Positions 17,635 to 26,845 of a stretch of 64,000 bases of DNA are shown one piece after another. The notes beneath the pieces were generated by a model, which did no database searches, was not told the origin of the DNA, and was given only the letters and a program-made list of their open reading frames with translations. Made by a program: the position numbers and the translations under genes. Position 1 is the first letter of the stretch. Each line of letters starts with the position of its first letter. Source of the stretch: Roseovarius amoyensis (GTDB taxonomy: Bacteria > Pseudomonadota > Alphaproteobacteria > Rhodobacterales > Rhodobacteraceae); the NCBI RefSeq assembly GCF_003260265.1, contig NZ_QITQ01000003.1:124001-188000 (forward strand), read 5' to 3'.

Positions 17635-18080
17635 GCAGCCACCCTGAAGCCGATAAAGAATTCGCGCAGCTTGGGAAAACACAGCACCCTTATGCCCGTC
17701 GCGCGTTCGATGTCATCCGCCACCGCCGTGATCTCGTCCTTGCTTTCGGTTGCCAGCACGAACCACATGTTGAGATGATGACTGCGCTCATAGTTATGCG
17801 CTACCTCGGGGCGTGCATTGACCTGGGTCATGACCGCGTCGAATTTTTCTGGCGGCACCGCCATCGCGCACAGGCAAAAGGCGCCGCCCATGGCCTCGGC
17901 ATCGAAGAAGGGGCCGAAACGGGTGATGATGCGGGCCTCTCGCATGCGTTCCAGCCGCGCGATCAGGTCATCTTCGGCAATGCCCAGTTCACCGGCGACA
18001 GCTGCAAAGGGAGCGGGCGAAATCGGGAACCCCTCTTGCAGGCGGTTCAGGATCGCCCTGTCGGTTGCGTCGATGCTCAT
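17631..18080 (-). CDS. nirG: NirG, siroheme decarboxylase subunit
   Basis: This 149-residue NirDLGH-family protein has the paralogue pattern IDATDRAILNRLQEGFPISPAPF, ITRFGPFFDAEAMGG, and HNYERSHHLNMWFVLAT. Start ATG 18080 has AGGGAA upstream and overlaps the stop of nirDL by four bases (ATGA). Works as a cytoplasmic complex with NirDL and NirH in the early steps from siroheme to heme d1. Confidence 0.92.
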   Translation of the reverse strand: MSIDATDRAILNRLQEGFPISPAPFAAVAGELGIAEDDLIARLERMREARIITRFGPFFDAEAMGGAFCLCAMAVPPEKFDAVMTQVNARPEVAHNYERSHHLNMWFVLATESKDEITAVADDIERATGIRVLCFPKLREFFIGFRVAA

Positions 18081-19075
18081 GCACGTTCCCTTTTTCCGCC
18101 AGATGCGGCCACCATGGCGCCGGTCTGTTTGAAGCACTGGCTAGAGAAAAGCGCCAGGTGCGGTGCGTCGGCCAGTTCCGGCAGGGCCGACACCGATTGC
18201 AGCCGGTCCAGTGCCTCGGCCCGGCTGCGGGCGTGGATCATGCAATACAGTCGATAGGGCCAGACCCCGGGCACCGGCTGGCGTTCATAGCATAGCGTAA
18301 TACCGGGCTGCGCGGCCAGCCTTGGCCCGGCGCGGTCGATGGCGTCGGCGGGCAGATCCCAGACTACCATCGCGTTGGCGCGCCAGCCAAGCGCGCGGTG
18401 GCGCACGATCACGCCCAGCCGGGCGATGATGCGTGCATCAATCAGCACCCGGATGCGGGCCAGAACGTCGTCCATGTCACGACCGAGACGATCACCAATC
18501 TCGGCATAGGGGCGCGAGGTCAGCGGCAGCCCGGTGGTGAGCGCCTGCACGATGTCGCGGTCGCCCTCTTGCAGTACGGATGTATCGGGCGGGGGGGTGA
18601 CAGGGCGCGACGTTGCCTCGCCCCTCAGGCTGAAGCCCAGATCGAGGTTAAAGGGCCGCACCAGCGGCAGATCAAGTACCCTCAGCCCGCTGCGCCGACC
18701 GATCCGCGCCAGCGCGGCATCCACATGCGCCCGGTCGGGGCCGGTGGCCACGAACCACAGGTTCCATTCGTTCTCGCGCAGGTAGGAATGGTTGACGCCC
18801 GGCTCTTCGCCGATGATCGCCGCCACCTCTTCGATGCGGCTTTCGGGCGCGGCCACCGCCGCCAGCGTGCTGGCCGAGATGGTGTTGGGCGCCACGGTGG
18901 CGCCCACGCGGGTGATCTGGCCGGCGTCCAGCTTGGCCTGCAGGCGGCGGATCACGCCCTGTTCGGTGGTGCCAAGCGCCTGTGCCAGCGCCGTATAGGG
19001 GCGCGCGGTGACCGGAAAGCCGCGCTGCCAGTCATCCAGCAGCGCCCGGTCGAGCGGATCGCTGAACCCCTCCAT
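18077..19075 (-). CDS. nirDL: NirD-NirL fusion, siroheme decarboxylase
   Basis: This 332-residue protein is two NirDLGH-family units in one chain: residues 1-165 (NirD-like, LDRALLDDWQRGFPVTARPY ... HSYLRENEWNLWFVATG) and about 172-332 (NirL-like, GDRDIVQALTTGLPLTSRPY ... CYERQPVPGVWPYRLYCMIH). A short proline-rich linker (about 158-165) joins them. The fused state is also known in some other denitrifiers. Start ATG 19075 lies two bases after the nirF stop. Confidence 0.92.
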   Translation of the reverse strand: MEGFSDPLDRALLDDWQRGFPVTARPYTALAQALGTTEQGVIRRLQAKLDAGQITRVGATVAPNTISASTLAAVAAPESRIEEVAAIIGEEPGVNHSYLRENEWNLWFVATGPDRAHVDAALARIGRRSGLRVLDLPLVRPFNLDLGFSLRGEATSRPVTPPPDTSVLQEGDRDIVQALTTGLPLTSRPYAEIGDRLGRDMDDVLARIRVLIDARIIARLGVIVRHRALGWRANAMVVWDLPADAIDRAGPRLAAQPGITLCYERQPVPGVWPYRLYCMIHARSRAEALDRLQSVSALPELADAPHLALFSSQCFKQTGAMVAASGGKRERA

Positions 19076-19077
19076 CG

Positions 19078-20265
19078 CTAAAGCCCCATCCGGTGTGCGC
19101 GCGCGGTAAAGAAGATGCCCGAGGGGCTGTCGGCCGCGATCTCGGCCAGCGGTTCAAAGGTTTCGGTATCGTAGATGATCACCTTGCCGGCGTCGCGCAC
19201 CGAGACCCATACCTCGTGCCCGCGGGGGGTGAATTCCATGTGCAGCACGCCGGGGCCGGGGCTGAACTGGCGGATGACCTGCTTGGTCAGCGTGTCGATG
19301 ACCTGGATGGTGTCGTTCAGCGGGTGGGCGAAGTTGACCCAGACATGCCGCCCGTCGGGCCGCGCCATGGCAAAGACCGGCTGGCCGTGGGTGGGGGTGC
19401 GCCCGGTTTCGTCCAGGCTGCGGGCATCGACCCACAGAACCTCGTGCTGGCCCACGGCGGGCAGCACGAATTCCTGCCCGGCCAGAGCCCAGCCTTCGAG
19501 GTGGGGCATCTTGTAGACCGGCAGCCCCTCGCGCCCGGCGGCATAGCCGGGCAGGATGGCGCGGGGCGTGGGCGTGTCTTGCCACAGGTCGAGCGCGGTC
19601 AGGTGATCGTCGCCGAAAAGCCCGGCGATATAGGTGCGTCCGTCGGCGGTGACCAGCGCGTCATAGGGGTTGGTGCCGATCCCCGGAATGCGGGTGATTT
19701 CGGGCGTCTGCCCGGACAGATCGGCGATCCAGGTTTCACCCGTGTCCCACAGCGAAAAGACGAACCGCGTGCCGGGGATATCGACCAGCCCGATGGTTTT
19801 CGACCCTGTCGGGATATCGGCCACCATGTCCAGGGTGTCGGCGTCAAAGACGCGCACACCGCCGGGTTCGTAGTTGGACACCGCCACATAGCGGCCATCG
19901 TCGGAAATCGCGCCGCCGATGGAATTGCCGGCCTGCATCACCCGGCCGACGATCTCGCGCGCCAGGATGTCGACCTTGGTCAGCCCGCCGTCGCGGCCAA
20001 AGACATAGGCGAAACGTTCATCGGGCGAATAGACCAGCGAGGCATGGCTGAGATCGCCCAGCCCCTCGATCCGGCCCAATGCCGCACGCTCGGACTGGTC
20101 GACCACCAGCAACGAGCCGGTGGCGCGTTCGACCACCAGGCCCAAATCGCCCGTAGCCTGGGCGCGGGCCTGCGGGGCGGTCACCGCCAGCATGGCCAAC
20201 GCCGGGATCAGCGCGCCTCTTGCTATTTTAAATATGCAGTGCAACAAATTGAAACCAAGTATCAT
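19078..20265 (-). CDS. nirF: NirF, heme d1 biosynthesis protein
   Basis: This 395-residue protein is a d1-domain-like beta-propeller needed for a late step of heme d1 formation. Residues 1-36 form a signal peptide (ARGALIPALAMLAVTAPQARA), placing it in the periplasm. Propeller blades such as YSPDERFAYVFGRDGGLTKVD and ISDDGRYVAVSNYEPGGVRVFD resemble NirS. It lacks a c-heme site. ATG 20265 overlaps the nirC stop (ATGA). Confidence 0.93.
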   Translation of the reverse strand: MILGFNLLHCIFKIARGALIPALAMLAVTAPQARAQATGDLGLVVERATGSLLVVDQSERAALGRIEGLGDLSHASLVYSPDERFAYVFGRDGGLTKVDILAREIVGRVMQAGNSIGGAISDDGRYVAVSNYEPGGVRVFDADTLDMVADIPTGSKTIGLVDIPGTRFVFSLWDTGETWIADLSGQTPEITRIPGIGTNPYDALVTADGRTYIAGLFGDDHLTALDLWQDTPTPRAILPGYAAGREGLPVYKMPHLEGWALAGQEFVLPAVGQHEVLWVDARSLDETGRTPTHGQPVFAMARPDGRHVWVNFAHPLNDTIQVIDTLTKQVIRQFSPGPGVLHMEFTPRGHEVWVSVRDAGKVIIYDTETFEPLAEIAADSPSGIFFTARAHRMGL

Positions 20266-20567
20266 TCTTCGGCTCCGTTCAATAAATAGTCGGCGATCCA
20301 AATGGCTTCCTCATCGCTCAGAAGCGGGCGCCAGGGTGGCATTGCCGTGCCCGGAACGCCATCAAGAATAAGCGTTGTCAGGCTGTCGCGGTCATGGTGG
20401 TTCAGCGCCTGTGGGCGGATGTCGGGCCCCAGCCCGCCCTTGAGCGTCAGCCCGTGGCACGAGCCGCAATCCTGCCGCACCAGTCGTTCCAGCGCCTTTG
20501 TGTCGGGCTCTGCCGCGGCGGGGGTGACGAGCGCCGCCAGGAGGGCTATCGCGGCCAGCCTATTCAC
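20262..20567 (-). CDS. nirC: NirC, periplasmic c-type cytochrome
   Basis: This 101-residue exported mono-heme cytochrome (signal peptide about 1-19, heme site C34-GSC-H38) is an electron carrier for NirS and/or heme d1 maturation. A likely axial Met lies in GTAMPPW. The start was taken as GTG 20567, which overlaps the end of nirE by eight bases; the frame is open further upstream but that part runs antiparallel to nothing conserved and lacks a leader. Confidence 0.88.
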   Translation of the reverse strand: MNRLAAIALLAALVTPAAAEPDTKALERLVRQDCGSCHGLTLKGGLGPDIRPQALNHHDRDSLTTLILDGVPGTAMPPWRPLLSDEEAIWIADYLLNGAEE

Positions 20568-21348
20568 CGGCAAATCGTATCGTTTCGGGCATGTCCGCCA
20601 CCGCCTCGGCAGGGGCACCGGCCCGGTAGAGCGAAACCACGTGACCGACCACGAACAGCACCGGCGCGGGCAGGGGCGTTTCGGCCATGTCCAGCCCGAC
20701 CCGGTCGAGCCGCGACAAGAGCCGCGCCTCACGCGGGGTGGTGGCGTTGGCGATGGCCAGCACCGGCAGGCTGCCCGGCAGCCCCTCGCGCATCAGGTTC
20801 AGCGCAATCTCGGCGATGTTGGCGGCGCCCATGTAGATCACCAGGGTGGTGTCCTCGCTGGCCAGGCTTTTCCAGTCGAGGTCCAGCCGGGCATCGGCGG
20901 CGCGATGGCCGGTGACGTACCGCACACCGGTTGCCAGCCCGCGATGGGTCAGCGGCACGCCGGTGGCGGCGGCCATGCCCTGCGCGGCGGTGATGCCGGG
21001 GGCGTATTCGATGGCCACGCCGCGTTCCGCCAGATAGGCCGCCTCTTCCGAGCCGCGGCCGAAAATCAGCGGGTCGCCCCCCTTGAGGCGGGCAACGGTC
21101 AGGCCCTCGCAGGCCAGTTCATAGAGAATTTCGTTGATCCGCTCCTGCGGCACCGTGTGGTGGCCGGGGGCCTTGCCCACGGGGATCATGCGCGCCGCTT
21201 GCGGCGCCAGTTCGAGAATTTCGTCGCTGACCAGCCGGTCATAAACCACCGCGTCGGCGGCTTGCAGCATCCTGGCCGCGCGCAGCGTCATCAGATCCGC
21301 CGCACCTGGCCCGGCCCCGATCAGATTAACCTTGCCTGTCGCTGTCAT
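20560..21348 (-). CDS. nirE: NirE, uroporphyrinogen-III C-methyltransferase
   Basis: This 262-residue SAM-dependent SUMT makes precorrin-2, the entry into siroheme and heme d1. Family landmarks are VNLIGAGPGAADLMTLRA, VVYDRLVS, ARLKGGDPLIFGRGSEEA, EYAPGITAA and PLTHRG. ATG 21348 has AGGAG about ten bases upstream. It follows nirS after an 87-bp gap holding a very stable hairpin, which probably sets lower expression than nirS. Confidence 0.94.
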   Translation of the reverse strand: MTATGKVNLIGAGPGAADLMTLRAARMLQAADAVVYDRLVSDEILELAPQAARMIPVGKAPGHHTVPQERINEILYELACEGLTVARLKGGDPLIFGRGSEEAAYLAERGVAIEYAPGITAAQGMAAATGVPLTHRGLATGVRYVTGHRAADARLDLDWKSLASEDTTLVIYMGAANIAEIALNLMREGLPGSLPVLAIANATTPREARLLSRLDRVGLDMAETPLPAPVLFVVGHVVSLYRAGAPAEAVADMPETIRFAGE

Positions 21349-21400
21349 GTCGCTGGCTCTCCTGAAGCGGGCTATGGATGCGAATACGGGCAGTCGGGGT

Positions 21401-21427
21401 GCCGGGGGCCCGGGCAGGGCCCCCGGC
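21401..21427 (-). terminator. Strong hairpin between nirS and nirE
   Basis: GCCGGGGGCCC (21401-21411) pairs with GGGCCCCCGGC (21417-21427), an 11-bp perfect stem with a 5-nt loop, nine bases beyond the nirS stop. No T tract follows on the minus strand. It most likely acts as a partial terminator or as a 3'-end stabiliser of the abundant nirS message. Confidence 0.6.
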
Positions 21428-21435
21428 GGTGCGCG

Positions 21436-23265
<1,830 letters not shown>

Positions 23266-23289
23266 CGCAATCCTGCCACAAACGAGTGC

Positions 23290-25341
23290 ATGAAAGACGC
23301 CATGCTGCGAACTCTGTTCCTCTTGCTGGTCTCGTGTCTGCCTGGCTTGCTGCCGGAGGGCGCCGCCGCGCAGGGATTTGCGATTTCGGATTTCGAGCAG
23401 AGCCGCCAACACGCCGTCCCGACGCCCGAGGAAGCGGCCCAACTGCTGGGGCTTGACGGCCCGGTCATCGTTCAGCGCGAGGAATCCGGCGTCTCGGGTT
23501 GGAGCGTGAGCAACCGCGACGGCGTGCAGGGCTATATCGCCTCGACATGGGAGGTGGCCCGCTCGGTCGGCTATTCGGGCCGCCCGCTTGACGTGCTGGT
23601 GGCGATCGACACCCAGGCCCGCATCACCGGCGCGCGGCTGATCCACCACGCCGAACCGATCCTGACGCTGGGGCTGAGCGACGCCGATATCGGCGGCTTT
23701 GTAAACGGTTTCGCCGGGGTCGACCTGACCCGCCCCGGCGGCGCCCGCAGCGGGCCGGAGATACCCGACATCATCTCGCGTGCAACCGTTTCGACCGGGG
23801 TGATTCGGGATTCGATCCTGCGCACCGCGCGCACGCTGGCCATCGCCCGGGGCGTTCTGCCCGGCGGCAGCATTGATCGGGTCAGCTTTCAGCCCCGCGA
23901 CTGGGCGGCGCTGGTGGCCGAGGGCGCCATTGCCGGGCGCCGCGTGACGCTGAGCGAGGCCGCAGGCAAATTGGCCGGGGCCAAGGTGCCGGTGCCCGAG
24001 GGCGAGGCGCCCTTCATCGAGTTTTACGCCGCGCTGGTCGACCCGCCGACCATCGGGCGCAACATCCTGGGTCAGCAGCTTTATACCGGGGCGGTGGGCG
24101 GCCTGGGGCCGGGCGAGACGGCGCTGTTCGTGGCGTCGCGCGGGCTTTATTCCCATCGCGGCACCGACTGGCGGCGCACCGGCGTCTTTGACCGGTTGAC
24201 GGTGTTGCAGGACGACAGACGCATCGCGCTGACGGCCACCGGCTATGCCCGGATCGACGGGTTGGCGATCTCGGGCGCGCCGCAATTCAAGGAACGCTCG
24301 GTCTTTCACCTGCCGGGCGAGGGGTTCGACCCGGCCCGCCCGTTTACGCTGGAGCTGACAGCCTCTCGCCCGACCGAGGACGGCGAGGTGAGTTTTGTCA
24401 CCGAACTGGCCTACAACCTGCCGGGGGCCTATATCACCGAACCGCCCGCCGGGGCCGAGCCGCTGTGGCAATCGCGCTGGCTGGCGAAACGCTATCAGGT
24501 CGCCAGCGTCATGGCGATGATGGGGCTGCTGACGCTGATGCTGCTCTTTCAACAGGTCATCGTGCGCCGCAAGCGGCTGTGGCTGGGGTTGCGGCTGGGA
24601 TACCTGTCGGTGACGCTGGTCTGGCTGGGCTGGATCCTGAACGGCCAGCTTTCGGTGGTGCAGGTGGTGGCCTTTGTCCAGTCGCTGCTGTCGGGGTTCC
24701 GGTGGGAGACCTTCCTGATAGAGCCGATCATCTTTACGCTGTGGTCCGGGGTGGCGCTGGGGATGCTGTTCTGGGGGCGCGGGGTCTATTGCGGCTGGCT
24801 GTGCCCGTTCGGTGCCCTGCAGGAGCTGCTGAACCAGCTCGCGCAGCGGCTGGGCGTGCCACAGGTGGCGGTGCCGCCGGTGCTGCACGAGCGGCTGTGG
24901 ATCATCAAGTACACGCTCTTTGTCGCCATCCTCGCGCTCAGCTTCTATTCGATGCGTTACGCGCTGATCCTGGCCGAGGCGGAACCGTTCAAAACCGCGA
25001 TTTCCATGCGCATGTTGCGGGCATGGCCCTTTGTCGCCTTCGTGGTGGTGCTGCTGCTGGCGGGGCTGTTCATCGAACGCTTTTACTGCCGCTACCTGTG
25101 CCCGCTGGGCGCGGCGCTGGCGCTGCCGGCCAAGAACAAGGTCTTCGACTGGCTGCACCGGCGTCCGCAATGCGGCCGCGAATGCCGGTTGTGCGAAACC
25201 AAGTGCACCGTCGGCGCGATCGACCAGCTGGGGCGGATCAACCCCAATGAATGCGTGATGTGCCTGCGCTGCCAGGTGGTGATGAACGACGCCGATACCT
25301 GCCCGGTGCTGAAGCGGCGCCAACGTCAAAAACCGGCCTGA
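23290..25341 (+). CDS. nirI: NirI, NosR-like membrane flavo-iron-sulfur protein
   Basis: This protein (683 residues from ATG 23290; an alternative ATG at 23302) has a signal peptide, a periplasmic FMN-binding domain with a flavinylation-type site around S168/T169 (ATVSTGVIRD), about five to six membrane helices (400-625), two CxxxCP motifs (CGWLCPFGALQE and CRYLCPLGAAL), and a cytoplasmic ferredoxin-like tail (CGRECRLCETKC and CVMCLRC). In Paracoccus, NirI is needed for nirS expression or activity. The ApbE protein NirX should attach its FMN. It is divergent from nirS and shares its regulatory region. Confidence 0.92.
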   Translation: MKDAMLRTLFLLLVSCLPGLLPEGAAAQGFAISDFEQSRQHAVPTPEEAAQLLGLDGPVIVQREESGVSGWSVSNRDGVQGYIASTWEVARSVGYSGRPLDVLVAIDTQARITGARLIHHAEPILTLGLSDADIGGFVNGFAGVDLTRPGGARSGPEIPDIISRATVSTGVIRDSILRTARTLAIARGVLPGGSIDRVSFQPRDWAALVAEGAIAGRRVTLSEAAGKLAGAKVPVPEGEAPFIEFYAALVDPPTIGRNILGQQLYTGAVGGLGPGETALFVASRGLYSHRGTDWRRTGVFDRLTVLQDDRRIALTATGYARIDGLAISGAPQFKERSVFHLPGEGFDPARPFTLELTASRPTEDGEVSFVTELAYNLPGAYITEPPAGAEPLWQSRWLAKRYQVASVMAMMGLLTLMLLFQQVIVRRKRLWLGLRLGYLSVTLVWLGWILNGQLSVVQVVAFVQSLLSGFRWETFLIEPIIFTLWSGVALGMLFWGRGVYCGWLCPFGALQELLNQLAQRLGVPQVAVPPVLHERLWIIKYTLFVAILALSFYSMRYALILAEAEPFKTAISMRMLRAWPFVAFVVVLLLAGLFIERFYCRYLCPLGAALALPAKNKVFDWLHRRPQCGRECRLCETKCTVGAIDQLGRINPNECVMCLRCQVVMNDADTCPVLKRRQRQKPA

Positions 25342-25354
25342 GCATTCACGCGTG

Positions 25355-25448
25355 CCGTAGGCCGGGCTTCAGCCCGGCGTACCGACATATCGGCAGACGT
25401 GGCAACGGATGTGTGCATCAAGGCGCCGGGCTGAAGCCCGGCCTACGG
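25355..25448. repeat. REP-like inverted repeat doublet
   Basis: A 25-base unit at 25355-25379 (CCGTAGGCCGGGCTTCAG...) is repeated exactly as its reverse complement at 25424-25448, 44 bp apart. Each unit also holds an internal GCCGGGCT/AGCCCGGC stem. It sits in the gap between convergent nirI and the DUF4202 gene and would fold as a long cruciform on either strand. It resembles REP/BIME elements spread by RAYT transposases; no such gene is in the window. It probably serves as the bidirectional terminator here. Confidence 0.85.
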
Positions 25449-25449
25449 G

Positions 25450-26010
25450 TCAGCTGCGAAAGCCCGCTGCCAGATCGTCGGGCAGGTCGAATTCCCTCAG
25501 CACCCGCGCGCGGCCCTCGGTGGACATCTTGCGTGCGGTGCGGACCACGATCTTTTGCAGCTTTTCGGGGTCCTGCGTGCCCGAGAACGGCGCAAAATAC
25601 CATTTCAGGAACACGAAACAGATCACGTCTTCGAGCGCCTGCACCTCTGCGTCGCGCTTGATGCCTTCCTTGCGGATCATCTTGCCGGCGCGCGCGGCAT
25701 CGTCGGCGTCATACCCCGCCGCGATCATGATTTCGGCCACCCGCGCGGCGTGATGGCGCGCCAGCGCGCTGCGCCAGTCCAGATAGCCCGCGCGCCCCTC
25801 GGGGAAATCCTTGCGCGGCAGGATCCAGCGTTCGATGTGCTGGCCGCGCGCGGCGATCTGCAGCGGCTCCGACGCGTCGGGAAAGAGGCGGGCCAGTTCG
25901 GCGCTCATGCGCTGCCCGTAAAGCTGCGCCGCCGGCGCGTCTTCGCTGCGGTCGGGGTCGTGGGCGTTGGCCGCGTCGATCGCGGCAAGGGCCTGTTCAA
26001 GAGGGGTCAT
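25450..26010 (-). CDS. DUF4202 domain protein
   Basis: This 186-residue cytoplasmic protein matches DUF4202 in pattern: AIDAANAHDPD near the N-terminus, AARGQHIERWILPRKDFPEGRAGYLDWR, HHAARVAEIMIAAGYD, and QALEDVICFVFLKWYF. The conserved histidines and acidic residues resemble HD-type metal hydrolases, but this is only suggestive. ATG 26010 overlaps the stop of the regulator gene (ATGA), so it is co-translated with an NNR-like regulator. Function unknown; such pairs recur near denitrification genes. Confidence 0.82.
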   Translation of the reverse strand: MTPLEQALAAIDAANAHDPDRSEDAPAAQLYGQRMSAELARLFPDASEPLQIAARGQHIERWILPRKDFPEGRAGYLDWRSALARHHAARVAEIMIAAGYDADDAARAGKMIRKEGIKRDAEVQALEDVICFVFLKWYFAPFSGTQDPEKLQKIVVRTARKMSTEGRARVLREFDLPDDLAAGFRS

Positions 26011-26714
26011 AGTGCTTTGCTCCATGCTTCGGCGGGGTCGCTTTCGGCATAATCCTGTAGCGCCGCGATGTCGTCGATACGGGCATGGTGGCGCGAGACA
26101 TGCACGCCCACCTGCTTGAGCTTGGCAAAGGCGCGCGACAGGCTTTCGGGTTTCATCCCCAGCCGCCCGGCGATCAGGACCTTGTCATAGGGCAGGGTGA
26201 CGACGCAGCTGCCGCTGTCGCATGAACAGAGCCGGCACAGGAAATCCGCCACCCGCTGCGCCCCGGTTTGCGACTTCATCTGCTCGACCTGGGTGACCAG
26301 TTCGTGCAGATGCTGAAAGGTGGCGGCGATGATCGCCGCCGACAGCTCCGGCTCGCGGCGCAGCATCGACAGCAGGCTGCGCGCCGGTATCGCCAGCAGC
26401 GTGCAATCGGTCACCGCCTCGGCCGAGACCGGGTAGGAATGGCCGCGCAGCGCCACCGCCTCGCCGAAACTGTGGCCGCGGGTAAAGACCTGCACCACGG
26501 CCTCGCTGCCGTTGGGCGCGACACGGTACAGTTTGACCCATCCGCTGATCACCACATAGATCGTCTGCGCGTCCTGACCCTGCAGGAACACCGTCTCGCC
26601 GCGCGCGCAAGCCCGGCAGACAGAGGTGGCCAGCAGGTCCTCGACCACCGGTTCGGGCAGGCTGCGCAGCAACAAGGACTGCCGCGCCACGGCCAGGCTT
26701 TCCGATTTCTTCAT
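26007..26714 (-). CDS. CRP/FNR-family regulator, NNR/DNR-like
   Basis: This 235-residue regulator has an N-terminal cyclic-nucleotide-type beta barrel (GETVFLQGQDAQTIYVVISGWVKLYR) and a C-terminal winged HTH with recognition helix MKPESLSRAFAKL, whose E--SR reads TTGA half-sites. It has C33/C36 and a cluster C160-RL-C163-S-C165-DSGS-C170 at the dimer helix/HTH junction, but not the FNR N-terminal cysteine set. By family and position it is the likely NO-responsive activator of nirS. The cysteine cluster might bind metal or a cofactor (inference). Confidence 0.85.
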   Translation of the reverse strand: MKKSESLAVARQSLLLRSLPEPVVEDLLATSVCRACARGETVFLQGQDAQTIYVVISGWVKLYRVAPNGSEAVVQVFTRGHSFGEAVALRGHSYPVSAEAVTDCTLLAIPARSLLSMLRREPELSAAIIAATFQHLHELVTQVEQMKSQTGAQRVADFLCRLCSCDSGSCVVTLPYDKVLIAGRLGMKPESLSRAFAKLKQVGVHVSRHHARIDDIAALQDYAESDPAEAWSKAL

Positions 26715-26845
26715 GCCGCTCGGTCGTCCCCTGGTTCGGGAAATGGCTTTCGCCCCGCCTTTTGCCGATCTTGGGCGGCACTGGCAAGGGTTGCCGGACG
26801 GCCCGGCGTCAGGAAGCCGCAGGCGGAGCGCGGCTGAGCGGGTGC

